DNA of 64,000 nt from Druceiella hillmani (GCA_039881145.1 JAYKKI010000038.1:4630501-4694500); one strand, 5' to 3'; positions 1 through 15,104 are shown, counted from the stretch's first letter. A program made the numbers and translations. Notes: generated by a model from the sequence alone, not told the origin.

Positions 1-1178
1 CCTCTTAGTTTCTAGAGCATTGGCCATTCCAACCTTAATTTCCAGAACAGTGTCATTTCTTTCCTATGTGGGTCATCATTTTTATTGCCAATCTTACCAT
101 TAGCTAAAGCCCCACAAGTTGTAAATGGAATATTTTTCTAAAATCCTTCAACAAATTTTGAAAAAGTATAATGTAGCCATTAATGCTAGTGATATTTATT
201 AACCCCAAAATACATATATTTACCATCTACTGACTTTTTTTTGACTGAATAAAAATTTGAACACATCAATAAATTAAGACAAAATATCAAGTCTCATAAA
301 TCAAGAACTCAATACAGAATACCCAACGGATAATTCAACTAGTAAGACTAAGAGTTTCATAGAATAAGATGATGTCCAAAGCTATGAAAACTATAATCAT
401 CCCAAAAAGATCGAATAAGTGCACCATGAGATTTTTCAAAACATGCAGAACAAATTTTTCTGAGAAAGTTCCATACTCCACACGAAATACTAGCATTTTT
501 GCAGATTATTAAATTCCCAAGCTAAGAACAGAGATGAAAATAAATATTTATGATTTTCCACTAAGGGATGGAAATAACTTAGAATCTCCACAAAGATAAT
601 TTTATGTCAAAATCGTTTATTTTATTTTGAGAGGAGCAAACGTTGCAGAAGATTGACAGGTGCTTCCTCATACTTTGAAAAATTGTTCACTAATGAAATT
701 TTTGAAGAAATTGTAAAGTGGACAAATGTAGAAATTTGTGTGAAAAGAAGAAATTATGAAATTGTGATGCCACACGAAAAGATATAGATAATCTGGGGAT
801 AAAAAATGCTAGTGCTGATTTTCCTTTCAACAGCAGCTTGATTTCGGACGAGATAGCTTATTTTGAATTTTTATGCAACTACATATGTGCTGCAGTGAGT
901 CAAAAAATGTTTGACTTTCTTGAGAGATGTTTGTAGTTTAACGATAAAAATTTGCAGATGAAACAATTACAATCACAGAACCATCTTTTTACACCAATTA
1001 GAAAAATTGGAATCTGTCAATAGTACAATATCATAATAATTACACTTCAGGAACAAATGTTAGAATTGACTAGCAACAGCTCTTTCGAGGAAAACCATAA
1101 AAAATAAATGTGAATCAAATGTTATTACAAAGAAAACAGAGAGCATAGGATAGACAGATAAATTCAATTTTTTTACAC
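1..1178. other. No gene recognised
   Basis: AT-rich sequence without a convincing coding stretch, splice-bounded exon or transposon protein. The signal-peptide exon expected upstream of the TIL exons was looked for here and not found. A short frame near 809 starts with a hydrophobic run but stops after about eleven codons and has no splice donor. Confidence 0.6.
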
Positions 1179-1189
1179 ACACACAATAC

Positions 1190-1253
<64 letters not shown>

Positions 1254-1262
1254 GTATTGTGT
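1179..1262. repeat. Palindromic CA-TA-TG microsatellite
   Basis: A (CA)n block, a (TA)n core and a (TG)n block follow each other so that the whole tract is nearly self-complementary, including an interrupting AAT/ATT in each flank. It could fold into a hairpin or cruciform with arms of about 40 bases. The short frames here that read Tyr-Ile or Cys-Val repeats are simple-repeat translations, not genes. Confidence 0.9.
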
Positions 1263-1737
1263 ATATATATATATCTACTGCCAATATATATATATATATC
1301 TACTGCTCTGGCATCAGACTGGCACATGTGCAGCGGCCTATGCACACGTATACATATATATACACCAACACATTGTATATACCCATCTATATCATGTACG
1401 CTTTGGTTGCTTTTTGGATGGATAAAATTTTGTGAGTTTGCATCACCAAAATGACCAACCTGCTGAAATAACAGATATAAGAGTGATATGTTGTGCAACA
1501 TTATTGCTGTCTACATCTACACAAGTAAAATTAAATTATTTACTATGTGGAAAATTCAACCTGTGTATACTTTGCATTTTTTAAATTGTGTTTCAGTTTG
1601 CTTATTATTTTAATTGTTTAATTGTAGGATCACTAAGCGGTACAACAGTGAGCACTAAATATGTTAATATTTTCATATAGAAAAATAAATAACAAAAACA
1701 AAGAAAGTATTGATTCAAATATTTCCAATATTTGTAT

Positions 1738-2221
1738 CAATACTTGCATTGAAAAATTTGATATTATTTATTTTTTTATATTTGACCTCTGCAATATATC
1801 ATGCAATGAGTATTACATAGTGGCTTCGGAATTATCTTACTAGCATAGTAAAACAGATTTCTAGTTGTGTGATAATTTTAAATTAAAAATTCTATAAAAT
1901 TTTATAGAACCAGTTATTTCATAATTTTAAGTTTTCACTTTTATCAGCAGTCCCCATGACTATATATGTTTTTTTTTTGTTAATATTTGCATTTAAAAAT
2001 TTGATATTATTTATTTTTTATATTTGACCTCTGCAACACATAATACAATGAGTATTACATAGTGGCTTAGGAATTATCTTACTAGCATAGTAAAATAGAT
2101 TTCTAGTTGTGTGATAATTTTAAATTAAAAATTCTATAAAATTTTATAGAACCAGTTATTTCATCATTTTAAGTTTTCACTTTTATCAGCAGTCCCGATG
2201 ACTACATATGTTTTTTTTCTT
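1738..2221. repeat. Tandem duplication, about 242-bp unit
   Basis: Two adjacent, almost identical copies. The landmark tttgacctct lies at 1781 and again at 2023, and a landmark beginning agcagtccc recurs at the same spacing near the end of each copy. No coding capacity is seen. It lies just upstream of the first TIL exon and shows local tandem duplication also outside the exons. Confidence 0.85.
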
Positions 2222-2507
2222 GTTATTTTTTCATATTAGAGTTAATACAAAAAATTTATCTTTTTTCAGATATCTTTAAAATATTTATGTTATATTTATG
2301 TATGTGTATTATTGTATATTTAAATTGCCTAAGATATGATATACAATGAATTCATATGAAAGCTGAAAAAACACTTTCTATGTACATATTGTTTCAATGT
2401 ACAGGATTTTAAAGGAGCATGAATGAAAGTAGCTACTCGTACCTAAAATTAAGAGATGTTCGTACATTATAGCACTTATAAGTTCATTTTTGTTACTTTT
2501 ATTTTAG

Positions 2508-2678
2508 CCTCATTATGTAGAAAAAATGAAGTACACTCTAATTGTAATGGACACTGTCAAAAAACATGTGAAAATAAAAATCCAGTGTGTAAAAAAATTT
2601 GCCAACCAGGATGTATTTGTAAGCATAACTATGTACGAGATGTTGAAACAAATGAATGTATTAAGGAGCATCAATGTC
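2508..2678 (+). CDS. TIL exon 1 (B type)
   Basis: 171 nt, acceptor attttag, donor gtaagt. Ten cysteines, running from [10 protein letters not shown] to CIKEHQC. The C5-C6 segment reads VCKKIC, so the predicted P1 residue is Lys, unlike the Glu of its neighbours. It shares KHNYVRD with exons 3, 5 and 7. The usual Gly after the first cysteine is Arg here. Confidence 0.9.
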
Positions 2679-5600
2679 GTAAGTTTTTAATTAGATACCA
2701 TAATAACTAATTAGTAATTTTAATGCCAAATTGTATGTATTAATAATTTATATATATATATATAATTTGAGATGACATATATATTAAGATATATTTAAAT
2801 CATCTGATGCATATATTTGATTCTACTTCATTTTTTTTACTGTAGCTCAATTATGTGGGAAATATGAAGTATACTCTTATTGTGATGGACATTGTCAGAA
2901 GACATGTGAAAATAAAAACCCAATTTGTAAAGAAATTTGTTACCCAGGATGTGTTTGTAAGCCCAACTATGTAAGGGATATTAAAACTAATGAATGTATT
3001 CAAGAGCATCGATGTCGTAAGTTAATAATTACTATAATAACTATTTATCAGTATCCATACCAAATTGCATGGATAATTTTATATAATATCTATTCGCCTG
3101 AGCACACCTAAATTAATTTTTCTGCATCATTTTGCAGCAGCCCACTTATGCGGAAAACATGAAGTATACTCTAAATGTAATAGACATTGTCAGAAAACAT
3201 GTGAAAATAAAAATCCAGTGTGCAAAGAAATTTGTCAATCAGGATGTGTTTGTAAGCATAACTACGTAAGAGATATTGAGACTAATGAGTGCATTAAGGA
3301 GCAACAATGTCGTAAGTTTTTAATTAGATAACACAATAACTATTTATTAATTTGAATCTCAAATTATCTGTATAATTTCAGATGATATTTATATTAAGAG
3401 CTATTTCAACAATCTAGCACAAATAAATTGATTCTTTTTCTTTTTTTTACTGTAGCCCAATTATGTGGAAAAAATGAAGTACACTCTGACTGTGATGGAC
3501 ATTGCCAGAAAACATGTAAAAATAGAAATCCAGTGTGTAAAGAAATTTGTGAACCAGGATGTGTTTGTAAGCCTAACTATGTAAGGGATATTGAAACTAA
3601 TGAATGTATAAAAGAGCATCAATGTCGTAAGTTTATTATTACCATAAGAACTATTTATCAATTTCTATACCAAATTGTATGGATAATTTCAGTTGATGTT
3701 AGTACATCCTAGCATGTCTAAATTGATTTTTCTCGATCATTTAATAACAGCTTACTTATGCGGAAAAAATGAAGTTCACTCTAAATGTAATGGACATTGT
3801 CAGAAAACATGTGAAAATAAAAATCCAGTGTGCAAAGAAATTTGTCAACCAGGATGTGTTTGTAAGCATAACTATGTAAGGGACGTTCAAACTAATTATT
3901 GTATTAAGGAGCGTCAATGTCGTAAGTTTTTAATTAGATACTGTAATAACTATTCACTAATTTTTTCACCAAATTTTATATATAATTTCAGATGAAGTTT
4001 ATATTAAAAGATACATAAATAATCTAGCACATATCAACTGATTCTTCTTCATATTTTTACTGTAGCCTCATTATGTGGAAAAAATGAAGTACACTCCGAC
4101 TGTGATGGACATTGTCAAAAAACATGTAAAAATAAAAATCCAGTGTGTAAAGAAATTTGTCAACCAGGATGCGTTTGCAAGCCTAACTATGTAAGGGATA
4201 TTGAAACTAATGAATGTATTAAAGAGCATCAATGTCGTAAGTTTACAATAACTATCATTTTCTGTACCAAAATTGTATTCATAATTTTAGTTGATTTTTA
4301 TACATTCTAGCATACCTAAATTTATTTTTGTCCATCTTTTAATAGCAGCCCCCTTATGCGGAAAAAATGAAGTACACTCTAAATGTTATGGACATTGTCA
4401 GAAAACATGTGAAAATAAAAATCCAGTGTGCAAAGAAATTTGTCAGCCAGGATGTGTTTGTAAGCATAACTATGTAAGGGATGTTGAAACTAATGAGTGT
4501 ATTAAGGAGCATCAATGTCGTAAGTTTTTTTTATACCATAATAAATATATTAGTTTCTACATCAAATTGTATTTATACAGATGTATCAAAGAACGTGTGT
4601 ATTATTCATAAAGGCAATACACTGCATCAAACTAAATGTGTTCTGAGTGAAAAATTTTAGGAACCATATGAAAATTTTTAATCTTATCAAAAATATCAAT
4701 ATTTAATTAAAGTGTTTCATTTACAATACGCACCCTGAAAGTGTTCAAAATGCACGCCATCACTGTTAGGTACTGACACGCTTAAGCGCTTCGGTGTTTG
4801 TTATTATTAGCTTCATAATTTATGAAAAAATTAATAGAGAACGCACAAAGTAGATATATATTAGAAGAAATAAATGTTAGATACTTACATCAGTGCTGAG
4901 ATGAAAACAGGATCAAATTGTTTGCATTGCTATCCGCATTTAACACTGATGAACTTTTTTGTTTTGAGGTATTTCAGATGACCTAATGTTGATGCTGGAT
5001 GCTGGTGTGCACATTCCTCGGCTGATGTACATCAAGCTATCCCAGCAGAATTTAATGGTCAGTGGATTGTTCGACCCATGGCCTGCTAGATTTAACGAAA
5101 ATAGGCTTTTTTCTATGGGACTACATAAAGACCTTCAAAAAGATGAAATGTGTAATAGGGTAGATCGGTTAGATTCTCAGTACATCAATATTATACCAAA
5201 ATATTCAGCTTTAGTAGAATTACCTCCAGGCATTTTAACATTAACAAAATAAACATATATAACCAAACACGTACACAAACGCAAATAGAAAATCAATATA
5301 GGATACTAAGTATTAAACTCAAAATAAAATAGATTATTTTTACAATAAAATTAATGTTGCATAAGTGATTTAAACCTGAAAACAAATGTATACATTCACA
5401 CCACGGTGGCTTAAACAAACTGGGAACTAGGAGATAGACACACTTGACACTAAAGCATCGGGTGATTTTGCTGTAATATTAATTGATATTGAAAAGATTT
5501 TATGAAGTTTTTAATATCTTCCTGGTTCTTTTAAGTTATGGGACCAAGTTTATTCAATATATGAGTATATATGAAGCACGACTCTGTTAAAATTACAAAG

Positions 5601-8600
5601 TTGGCAGTAATTTTTTTTAGAAACGGTTATAATTTTCTCTAGGTACTTTAACATTTTCTACTCAGTTTGATGCAGAGAATCACCTGTATAAATAATTCAT
5701 TTGGAACATTTTTTGTCACACCTTGTATAAAGAGAGATTTATAATCTAGTACATATAAACTAATTTTCTGTATCATTTTACTTTAGTCCTAAAATGTGGA
5801 AAAAATCATGTACCTACCCTCTCTACTGGGCATTGTCGGAGAACATGTAAAAATAGATATCCATGGAAATTTGTCAACCAGCCTGTATCTGCAAGCATGA
5901 ATATTAAGAGATGTTAAAACTAATAAATGTGGGAGGGTAGCACAACTTGCAACTTTGCTATTTATTTATTGTTTTTCAAAATTGTTTTCACACTTTTTTT
6001 ACAAAATTTACACAATTGATTTGTTACACAATATATTATTTTCATGGAAATTCTGTGGAAATATGTGCATCATTTCATTCTATTCAACTACCGGGAGAAG
6101 CAGTCAGGCGAATCTTCTTCAGACCTCTCTCTCATGGCCTTTTTAAAGATAGTCGCCGCTTTTTTTAGCATCCAGGAATTGTATTGCTCCCAGATTACCT
6201 TTTATTCTTGGGAATAATAGAAGTCACATGGGTGAGATTGGAGCTGCATGACAGATGACCCATAATTTCTATAGCCTATGTATTTAAATATTTGGTCGTT
6301 CGTTGTACTAAGTGAGCAGATATTTTGTCTTAATGAACAAGGATTCTATACCAAAGGCACTGCTCTCAAACTTTTTCCAAAGCGATAGGTAAACAATTGC
6401 TGGTATACTAGTGGACGGTAAGTGTACTTGTATTTCCCAAAACAATCATTTTGTAATGACTTGTGTGTCTGAAGAGCAAGGTGACCTGAGATGATCTGTT
6501 TTCCAGTACTTCATTCTTTCTTTATCCTTGTGCTCAAGACTTCAGAAGGAAATATCCAAGGCACAGACTACCTCTTAATTTCGGGTCAGTAAAAATATAT
6601 TCAGCTTTCATCACCCGTGGCAATGAGCACTGCGACATCAATCAACGCAATGGTTATAGTGAACTTCAGTTAAACCATGTGATATTCACATAGCTCAAAG
6701 CTTCTTCATGCCTAAATGTTCATATAAAATTATATGTGCTTGACTACCAATACCTAAACTTACACGAAGCGGACAGGTTCTCTTTACTCTTTTGTTGTCT
6801 TTATCAAGAGTTGCACAGTATTTACCTTCAGTTGTTGCTGTTGAAGGACATTCCCCGTACAGATCATTATTGAGATTGGTACAATCTCATATTAAATTTA
6901 ACTGGATACACAATTTACAATTTACTATCAATTTGTAAAAACAAATGGCAAATTCAAGTCCTCAATTGGTTACCAGAGTTTGATTTTTGAAATTTTAATA
7001 ATTTTTTTTATTACCGTTATAACAAAAATTTGTCTATTCCTCCGTTTTTAAAAGGAACTTTCCGTTAAATAAAAGTTTCCCTCTAAATTACCATCATAGA
7101 TCACTACAGTTAACCTTTTAAAATACAATTTTTCATATCAATAATTTCTTACTCCTGAGAATTACATGTTCAATTTCTTTTCTTTTTCATATATGGAACA
7201 TTCATAAATTATTGACCTCATTGAGAATTACATTCTTGTAATAAAATAATAAAAAAATCAATTCCAATAAAATATTAAATTTTTTATTATGACAGATATG
7301 AAATAAATCCATATTACATTATTAATTATAAAAAAACTATATTATAATATACTACTTACCTTTTTATTTTATTGCAGCCCCCTTATGTGGAAAAAATGAA
7401 GAGTATTCTGAATGTTATGGACATTGCCAAAAAACATGCGAAAATGATAATCCAAAGTGCTCAAAAATTTGTAAACCAGGGTGCATATGTCAATCTGGCT
7501 ATGTAAGGGATGTTGAAACTAATAAATGTATAGAAGCGGATCAATGTCGTAAGTGTATATTTTTGCATGTGATCTGTTTAAATCTGTGTAAGTACGTATC
7601 TTTTAATCACTCTTCTGCATGCCGATTACTACTATCACTACTCACTTCTGCTGTGATGACTAAAAAAACATGTATGAGGCTGATACTTACAGTTTTAACT
7701 TTTTTAGGGAAAATAAATCTTCACCACATGTAAACAATAAACCTGGGTCGGGGTATTGGCAAAAAAGAAACTTTTATACTTTTGTCATATCCATTCATCC
7801 CTACCTGTCATACGCTTGTTATTTCTATAGTTTCAGATGCTTTATATGAAAATATCAATTATTATGTAGTAAAATATTAAATAAGATTTTTAATGCACAT
7901 TCCATACACGTAAAATAGTAACATATTTTTTAAGATGTACCCTGTTGAATTTTAGATGTACCCTGTTGCTTTTAAAATGATATTGAAGTTCTACTTACGA
8001 TTTTTTATATTTAAGCTCAATTTGGAAAATATTCAGTTGAAAATGATTTGTGTTCCCAATGTGCTCCTCCTCTAATATTTCCACAATAGATTTAAACAAA
8101 ACCTGAAAAAATTGTAAATCTAGCATTTGATTATAACTTTGAAATAAAATTGTTTCCCTTAACAAGCATCAACAACCTTCTAAGAAATAGAGAACCAGGA
8201 AACATAGTTTGTGCTTGCCCCGTCGTTCACAAAATAGATAAATATGGCTGGTTTTTTTTAAAATTGTTATTATTTCAAAATATTTTCAAAATGATTATTT
8301 ATTGCCCTTCATTTTGTTTTTGTTATAAATTGTTTTTTCACATTTACAAAATATTCGTCTCATAGATTATGATTAAAAAGTAGTGATTTTTTATAAAAAC
8401 TTAAATGGATATATGTTATAAATGATTTATTGATATTTCCATTTCTTTATCTGAATTCCTCCATTTTCAAAGCTTTATAATACAACATATATTATCCTAT
8501 TGTTATAGTCACTGTCAAAAGACATGCAATATAAAGAATCTTGGATGCAAATAGATTTGTTTGCCAGGATATATCTGCAAGATTTCATTATTGGTAAATA

Positions 8601-11600
8601 TATTAAGAAGAAATTGCACTTACACCAAAAGATTCAGCTGGTGCGTAGCTGAGTCAGTGAGTGTCAGTGACACAGTTGTATTTTGATTTCTATTTAGGTA
8701 TATTATATTAAATGACATAATGCATAAAAAACAATTTTAAGCAAATGACCGTGATGCTTTGCATACCTGTGATGTTAAATTATTAATGATGATTTTAAAT
8801 AAATTGGGCTAAATGTACTTGAATGATGCCAATCTGTAGATGGTCATTGGTTGCGGTTTGTTGGAACAAACCAAAAATTTAACAGAGCCATTCTGACATT
8901 TCTGGTAGTCTTACCTCAGTTGGTCCCATAGTCCATAGACCAATAAAAGTGTTTTGTGATAATTGCCAATTTTCTGGTTGACTAGCATTTTTTCCAAAAT
9001 CTGAGAAGGCCTAACTAAATATCTTCAAAATAAATGGACTGTCTTCTAAGACCATTATCCTGTAGCTGTAGCAGTTAACATAGCTAGCCTTACTAATATG
9101 TCTCAAATTTCCACCTGTATAACAGATGTCACTTGAAACTATATGGACTGTAAGGACACCATTATTTACAAGTTGCATGTGAAAATTTATTTATAAACTA
9201 GGCAGTACTATGATTTTAGGATTACAAATCAATTTTAAATTAAAAAATCTTGCCTTATTTTTTATTATTTCTTTTTTTATTAATTATATTTAATTTATTT
9301 AAAATAGAATCCCCTAAATGGGGTAATCTGACTTAAAAAAAATGTTAAATTCAAATCTTGTTTTTTATTTCAATAAAATGATTGTTCAAATATTCTTCTT
9401 TGTAATATTCTCATGTAATATTTTGAAGGAAAACCAATAGAGTGTCCAATTAATGAAGAATACAAATGTGTTAAACCGTGTCCACCAAACTTTTGCCGTA
9501 CAAGATTTCTTAAATTTAAATGCAGTGCAGACCAGAAATGTGTCAACAAATGTCATTGTAAAATAGGATTTTTAAGGAACTACGAAGGAAAATGTGTAAG
9601 AAGCAGCCAATGTCGTAAGTTTTTTATGCTCCAATATAATTGTTTCATATTAAACAATAGCATTTAGTATTTCTAAATTGTAGAAATACTTATTTTTTAC
9701 TTTCAAAACTCTCTAGAGGTAAAGCATATTCAAATAGTGTTATAATAATTTATTTATATTGCATTACAGATTTATGTATTTTATGTTCTTAAAAAGTTTT
9801 CTCTAATACCAGGCAGTGAATTGTTTTTTTTCGCATAACTTATTTTCTTTATTTATCCTTAATGATAAATAGAAGTAGTTTGGGAAATATCTGTTTATCC
9901 TCCGAGTGTGCATGACCACAATATCTGAGCACTATGACTTCACAATATTATATCTTGCCGCTCTAGGTCATAACGAAAATGGATATCTTTATAAATTTTA
10001 AGCAATGTTTTATCAATTTTATGCTATATTGACCTGCACATTATAGCTTGTCATATATATATATTTACGGTCAGTTATATAAAATCATGTTTATTGAATT
10101 AATATTGGAAGGATGAATAAGGGGGTGATTGCATTGATGGACTAAAGGACGACCATAATACATGCATTACACAATCACTTGATATAAACATACCAAACGT
10201 TACTTGAATAACTCACAAAATAAGTCCTTAATATACTAACTCGTGTATAAGGCAATATTTTTTTACACGCATGTCAAATAACTGAAAATGTAATATGCAG
10301 GAGCTCTTTGATATAATCCAATATTAAAAAGGCTGCTAAATATGTGAAAACCAGGATCATCAATTGTCTTTTTAACAGGGGTATATTCAAAACAACAAGG
10401 GGTATATTCAAAAATCATATAAATCTCAATATCAGGACGATTGGTCACCACACTAGGTATAAAATTATCACTATGAAAACACAATGGAAGGGGGAAATCT
10501 TGGCAAACCCTGATTTAATATTGACGGTGTCATAGTTTTTTCAAATACTGTTCCCAATATCTCTGCATTATTATAAATTGAGATTGGAGCTTCCCAATTT
10601 TTCATCAGCCATAAATCAGCAGATGCATTTTAAAAAGCAAAAGGCCGAATAAGCACATATCCAAGAGTTGCAGGTTTTGATTTGTATGTTTAAAAATAGT
10701 AAGGATTATGATGCCATTTTTTTAACAATATTTAAAGCCTCAGGGGATAAATGGCTCTCGTGGTTGTCTAGAATTAATAGATGCTGGTTCTCTTCTGATA
10801 AACCAGTGATACTGACAAGATGTTTCATAGCCTCTGAAAATAATTGCGTGTTTATCCAATGTTGTCTGAGCAAGTCCTACAGTACTGGGAGGAGCTTTGT
10901 TAATAATAAAATTTTTATAGTTTTTTGGGGAAAGACCATGGCAGGTGGTAAGGGTAATCCTATAACTAATCCCATAGCTCAGACAATACAACAAGTGATC
11001 AAAACCGATCCCCTTTGCTTAATAGCTTTGAACCCTTTTGTGCAAGAATTTCTTTGGGCTTTTATTACAGTTGTTGTGCCAATTTTAACGAGAACAAAGA
11101 GGCTTGTTCCATTATAAAATCGAGGCTATGTCTTCATAACTACCTCTATATTGTCAATAAATATAAGTTCATTAAGCCTGTAGAAAGATGTTGCTCAAGA
11201 AAGGCTACATGGTTTGGGTTTCCTTAAAGACAGATCTGAATTTCATTGTCTAAAACCATGTAGTCAATCTATTGCTTTTATTTTATTATCTTGATTGAGG
11301 CATATGAAAGTTACCATGTAATGGCATTCATTATCTTTGCAGATCTTCAAAATATTTTATCATAATGTAGCATCGTCATTGGACTTACATACATCTACAA
11401 TATTTCAAATCAGTACCGTGTCTGAAAGTGTCTGAAAATTTAATTTCAAGATTTGTTTATATTATTTTATAAAGTTACAGGAGAAGCTAATAAAATCATA
11501 TAAAAATGTTAATGATTAGAGGTACAGTGAAACATATTTCACTGTACCCCAATACACACTACCACATCACTACCTATGCTAATTAAACAAATTTTAAATT

Positions 11601-12773
11601 TTTTCGAGATATTTATACTGGTATTTGCCTACATAAAACAAGAAATGTACAGCAAATATTTTAAAATATTCTCTCTCTTCTTATCCTAATAAATAAGAAA
11701 ATTAGTCAGATACATGTTTAAAAAAAACATGGATAATATAAATGTTTTTCTGTGCCCCCTGATAAGGTACAGTGACACTTTATCTTACCCTAACTTAAGA
11801 TCATAAGATTTATATTTAAAACTAAGTAAGTTTTGAATTTATTAACATTAAATAATGACATTGTATAATAATAAAAATTTTGTAATTTGAAGGTGTTAGC
11901 ATAAAAGTTCTACATTGTAAAAAAAACATTGCGAATATAACCACATTCAATTAAAAAACATTAACTCATATGTCATACAAACTGTTTTCCAATACCAAAA
12001 ATAATTTTGAGCTTGCTACAGAAAATGTCAAACAAAGTAGGCTGGCTTTTGTATCTACCGCTATTTTTTTAATATGTTCGAAGTATTCTGCCTCTTAAGT
12101 TGCAATAATTGACCTATACATAGATTCCATGAAAATGAATTTAACTGTTAGCTCCGGACCCATTCGAATTCACTACCTCACCAACAAATTTGCTTGTTCC
12201 ACTTCACAGACCAGTTTCGATGGTTAATGAATTGTGAATCTCGTTTAAAACACAAATTGAGGTAAAAATAAAAACAAAATATATTCTACCCTTCTACCTA
12301 TTTGACTTCGCCTGCACCGAAACTGAGGATACAATTCCTCATGAGACTCCTCTCCCACCTCCTGATTCCTCAACAGTATGTTCTCCCTTACTACTAACAT
12401 CAATTAAATTTTCACCTTTGACCAACATGTTCAATTCCTATGCGGGTCATCCATATGTTCCCAGTGATGTTAGACCATTTATTGTCTTCGTTGAAAGAAA
12501 CAAATTAAACCTGCACATAATTCAGGATTTTAGCTTCATACAATCTATATTTTTGGCTCTGTCTTAGAAAACTTCATGCCAATAGCATAATCCTGGATGG
12601 AGTTAAATGGTAGAAAAAGGATTTCTGTGGAGTTTTCATTTTCAGATTCGCCAATTTTTTAATGAACCACTCTGCTTTTACAGACTGGAATAAATTGTTC
12701 ATGGCTCAATATAAGTCATACGGTATTGATCGCAATATTCCAGTCGACCTGTCTAATGAGGAAGTGTTATATA

Positions 12774-12843
<70 letters not shown>

Positions 12844-15026
12844 TATACATATATATATATAGGATATAAAAATTTCAGATGGTCGTGATAAAGTATTAAA
12901 AGTATGCCTTCCAAGTTTAAAAAAACTGATTGATGCATCAGAGGCAATGGTCGTCACCTGTTCAGTCGGCATATTTCTCACTACTAGTATCAAAACACAA
13001 ATTTCCTATGACACAATGTTTTAAATGGTTTGTACATGTGGCTAAAAAATGTTCATTTGCACAAATGTCATGCATTGTTCAAAATTACATTTCAAATGTC
13101 TGAAAGATAAGTATTATATGTAAAATGGTCCTTTCTATAAGAAAAAAATATTCCTTAGTCGCAGCTCAACCCCCTCAAAGTCATTTTTCTCTAACCCCTA
13201 CACAAAACTTGCTGACTCCATCTCGTTCTACCACTTCTTCACATAAAAAATTAGAACTATGAAATTTTGATCCCTCTTTTCAGTAATGCTCAATTAAGGC
13301 TACGGCTGCTCAGAAATAGAACAAGTCTTGGCAGATTCTGAATTCCACAGCCTGCAAATGGCTATGGTCTTAATCAGCAGCCATCAGTTAATACTCCATC
13401 AACTACGAGTACTATTCAACTTTTTTGACCATTTTGGTCAACATTTTGAGTTCCTTTAATAAAATACTGTCTAACTTTTCCTCTTCAATTCTTGTCTCCC
13501 CATAACCTCTTATTCAGTCTAGCTCCACTAACAGTGGCAAAAGTCTTGTAGTAAAATATTCCCATTGCCATTTCCAATAAAGCAGATCTTTACCACCTCT
13601 TCGTCATTATTATTCACCATTCATGGCTGTCACCTCAGAGACTTAATTGAAAAAAAATCCAGTGCTCTCTCTACTCATATGCAGATGATAAAGCAGATGG
13701 CAGAAATTCTGTCCCTCCCTGTCCCATTCTACTTCTTTTTCTGTCGTCCCGACTAATATCAAACATTTTCGGTCTGTATTTCAATCTGATCTATTCAAAT
13801 ATATCCACCTATACGTCTCCAATGTAGTCAGACAAAATAACTACTTTTGAGAAGAAGATTTCTCTATTAATGAATAGACTTTGTACCATCATAAAAATAT
13901 GTTCCCTAATATTGATGGAATATTATACATAATGATGAAAAACACTATACTGTCACATGTTGATTATCTTCTATTCCTCATTAGAACTATATTCAACTTG
14001 GACTTTGTTCCAGAGTTATGGTAATCCCAAATAATAACTTGCATGCTTGAACTACATAAAGATCCCAATTTAGGTTCATCCTATAGAACCAGATCCCTTT
14101 TTTCTATCTTAGCAAAGGTCACTAAATATTTGATTTAAAATCGGTTGAAGTGATTTGCAAAAGATCCATTTTCCAAACAACCAATTTAGTTTTAGGAGAG
14201 CTAAAAGTATGATGGACAACCTCAGCGTATTGACCAGTGACATCCAGCTTACCCTCGCTTGCCAAACATTTCTCGTAGCTGCTTTCTTAGACCTTTCCTC
14301 AGTCTACTATAATGTAAACCTTAATCCTTCAATCCTTTCGAAAATTCTAGATGATCTAGGGATTCTGATCAAGATTGCAAATTTTCTCCTCAATTTCCTT
14401 TTAGACAGATCTCTTACTCTTAGAATCCCGTGGGCTCCTTCCTTAAGAAAAATTATATGGGGGAGAAGGTCTTCTCCAAGGCACTGTTTTAAATCCCTTA
14501 CTTTTCAATATATATTCGATCCCTATTCTTCTCAATACCATATTCTTAGGCAGTTTTCTAGACTCAAGATTATCCTGGTACACTTATATTTCACATATCA
14601 TTTCCCCTTGTCAGGCCTGTTTGAACATCCTCCCCTTGATTACAGGAGTGTGATGGAGCTCTCACCCTTTCACACTAAAATTAATCTATAACTCTCTGGT
14701 ATACATACCTCTAGTACTAGTCCATACATCTAGTTTACATACCTAGAAAGTAACACAGGTATCCAGAAATTGCCTCTCTAGAGAATGAATGCCATAAAAT
14801 AAAAATAAGAATAATTTTGACCTTAATACTAATTAACCAACTTTATGAATTTCCCCAAATTTAAAAAAAAACATTTGAAATTAAAATGAAAAAATATGTT
14901 TATAACAATTTATTAGTTTCTCGAAGAAATACACACAGATACATAGAAGGACTAAGTTCTTGGCCTCACTCATTAATGAGGTTAGAAAACAAATTTCTTT
15001 TAAATATTTATTTTGATATTTCATTT

Positions 15027-15104
<78 letters not shown>

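Noticed and set aside
1060..1501. Several overlapping frames of 60-128 codons on both strands
   Set aside because: They are translations of CA/TA/TG simple repeats, with Tyr/Ile/His/Val runs and no domain.
3461..3661. - strand frame of 66 codons across TIL exon 4
   Set aside because: It is antisense to a well-supported exon and has no own features.
2508..4519. Regularly spaced near-identical blocks that could suggest a CRISPR-like or satellite array
   Set aside because: The blocks are splice-bounded, phase-compatible TIL exons with intron spacers; coding conservation explains them.
5947..6168. + strand frames of 63-73 codons
   Set aside because: They are the reverse complement of the mariner transposase C-terminus.
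10668..11227. + strand frames of 149 and 70 codons
   Set aside because: Antisense of the pogo-like transposase remnant, whose - strand motifs are far more convincing.
12662..12993. Frames ending in Ile-Tyr repeats
   Set aside because: They run into the TA microsatellite.
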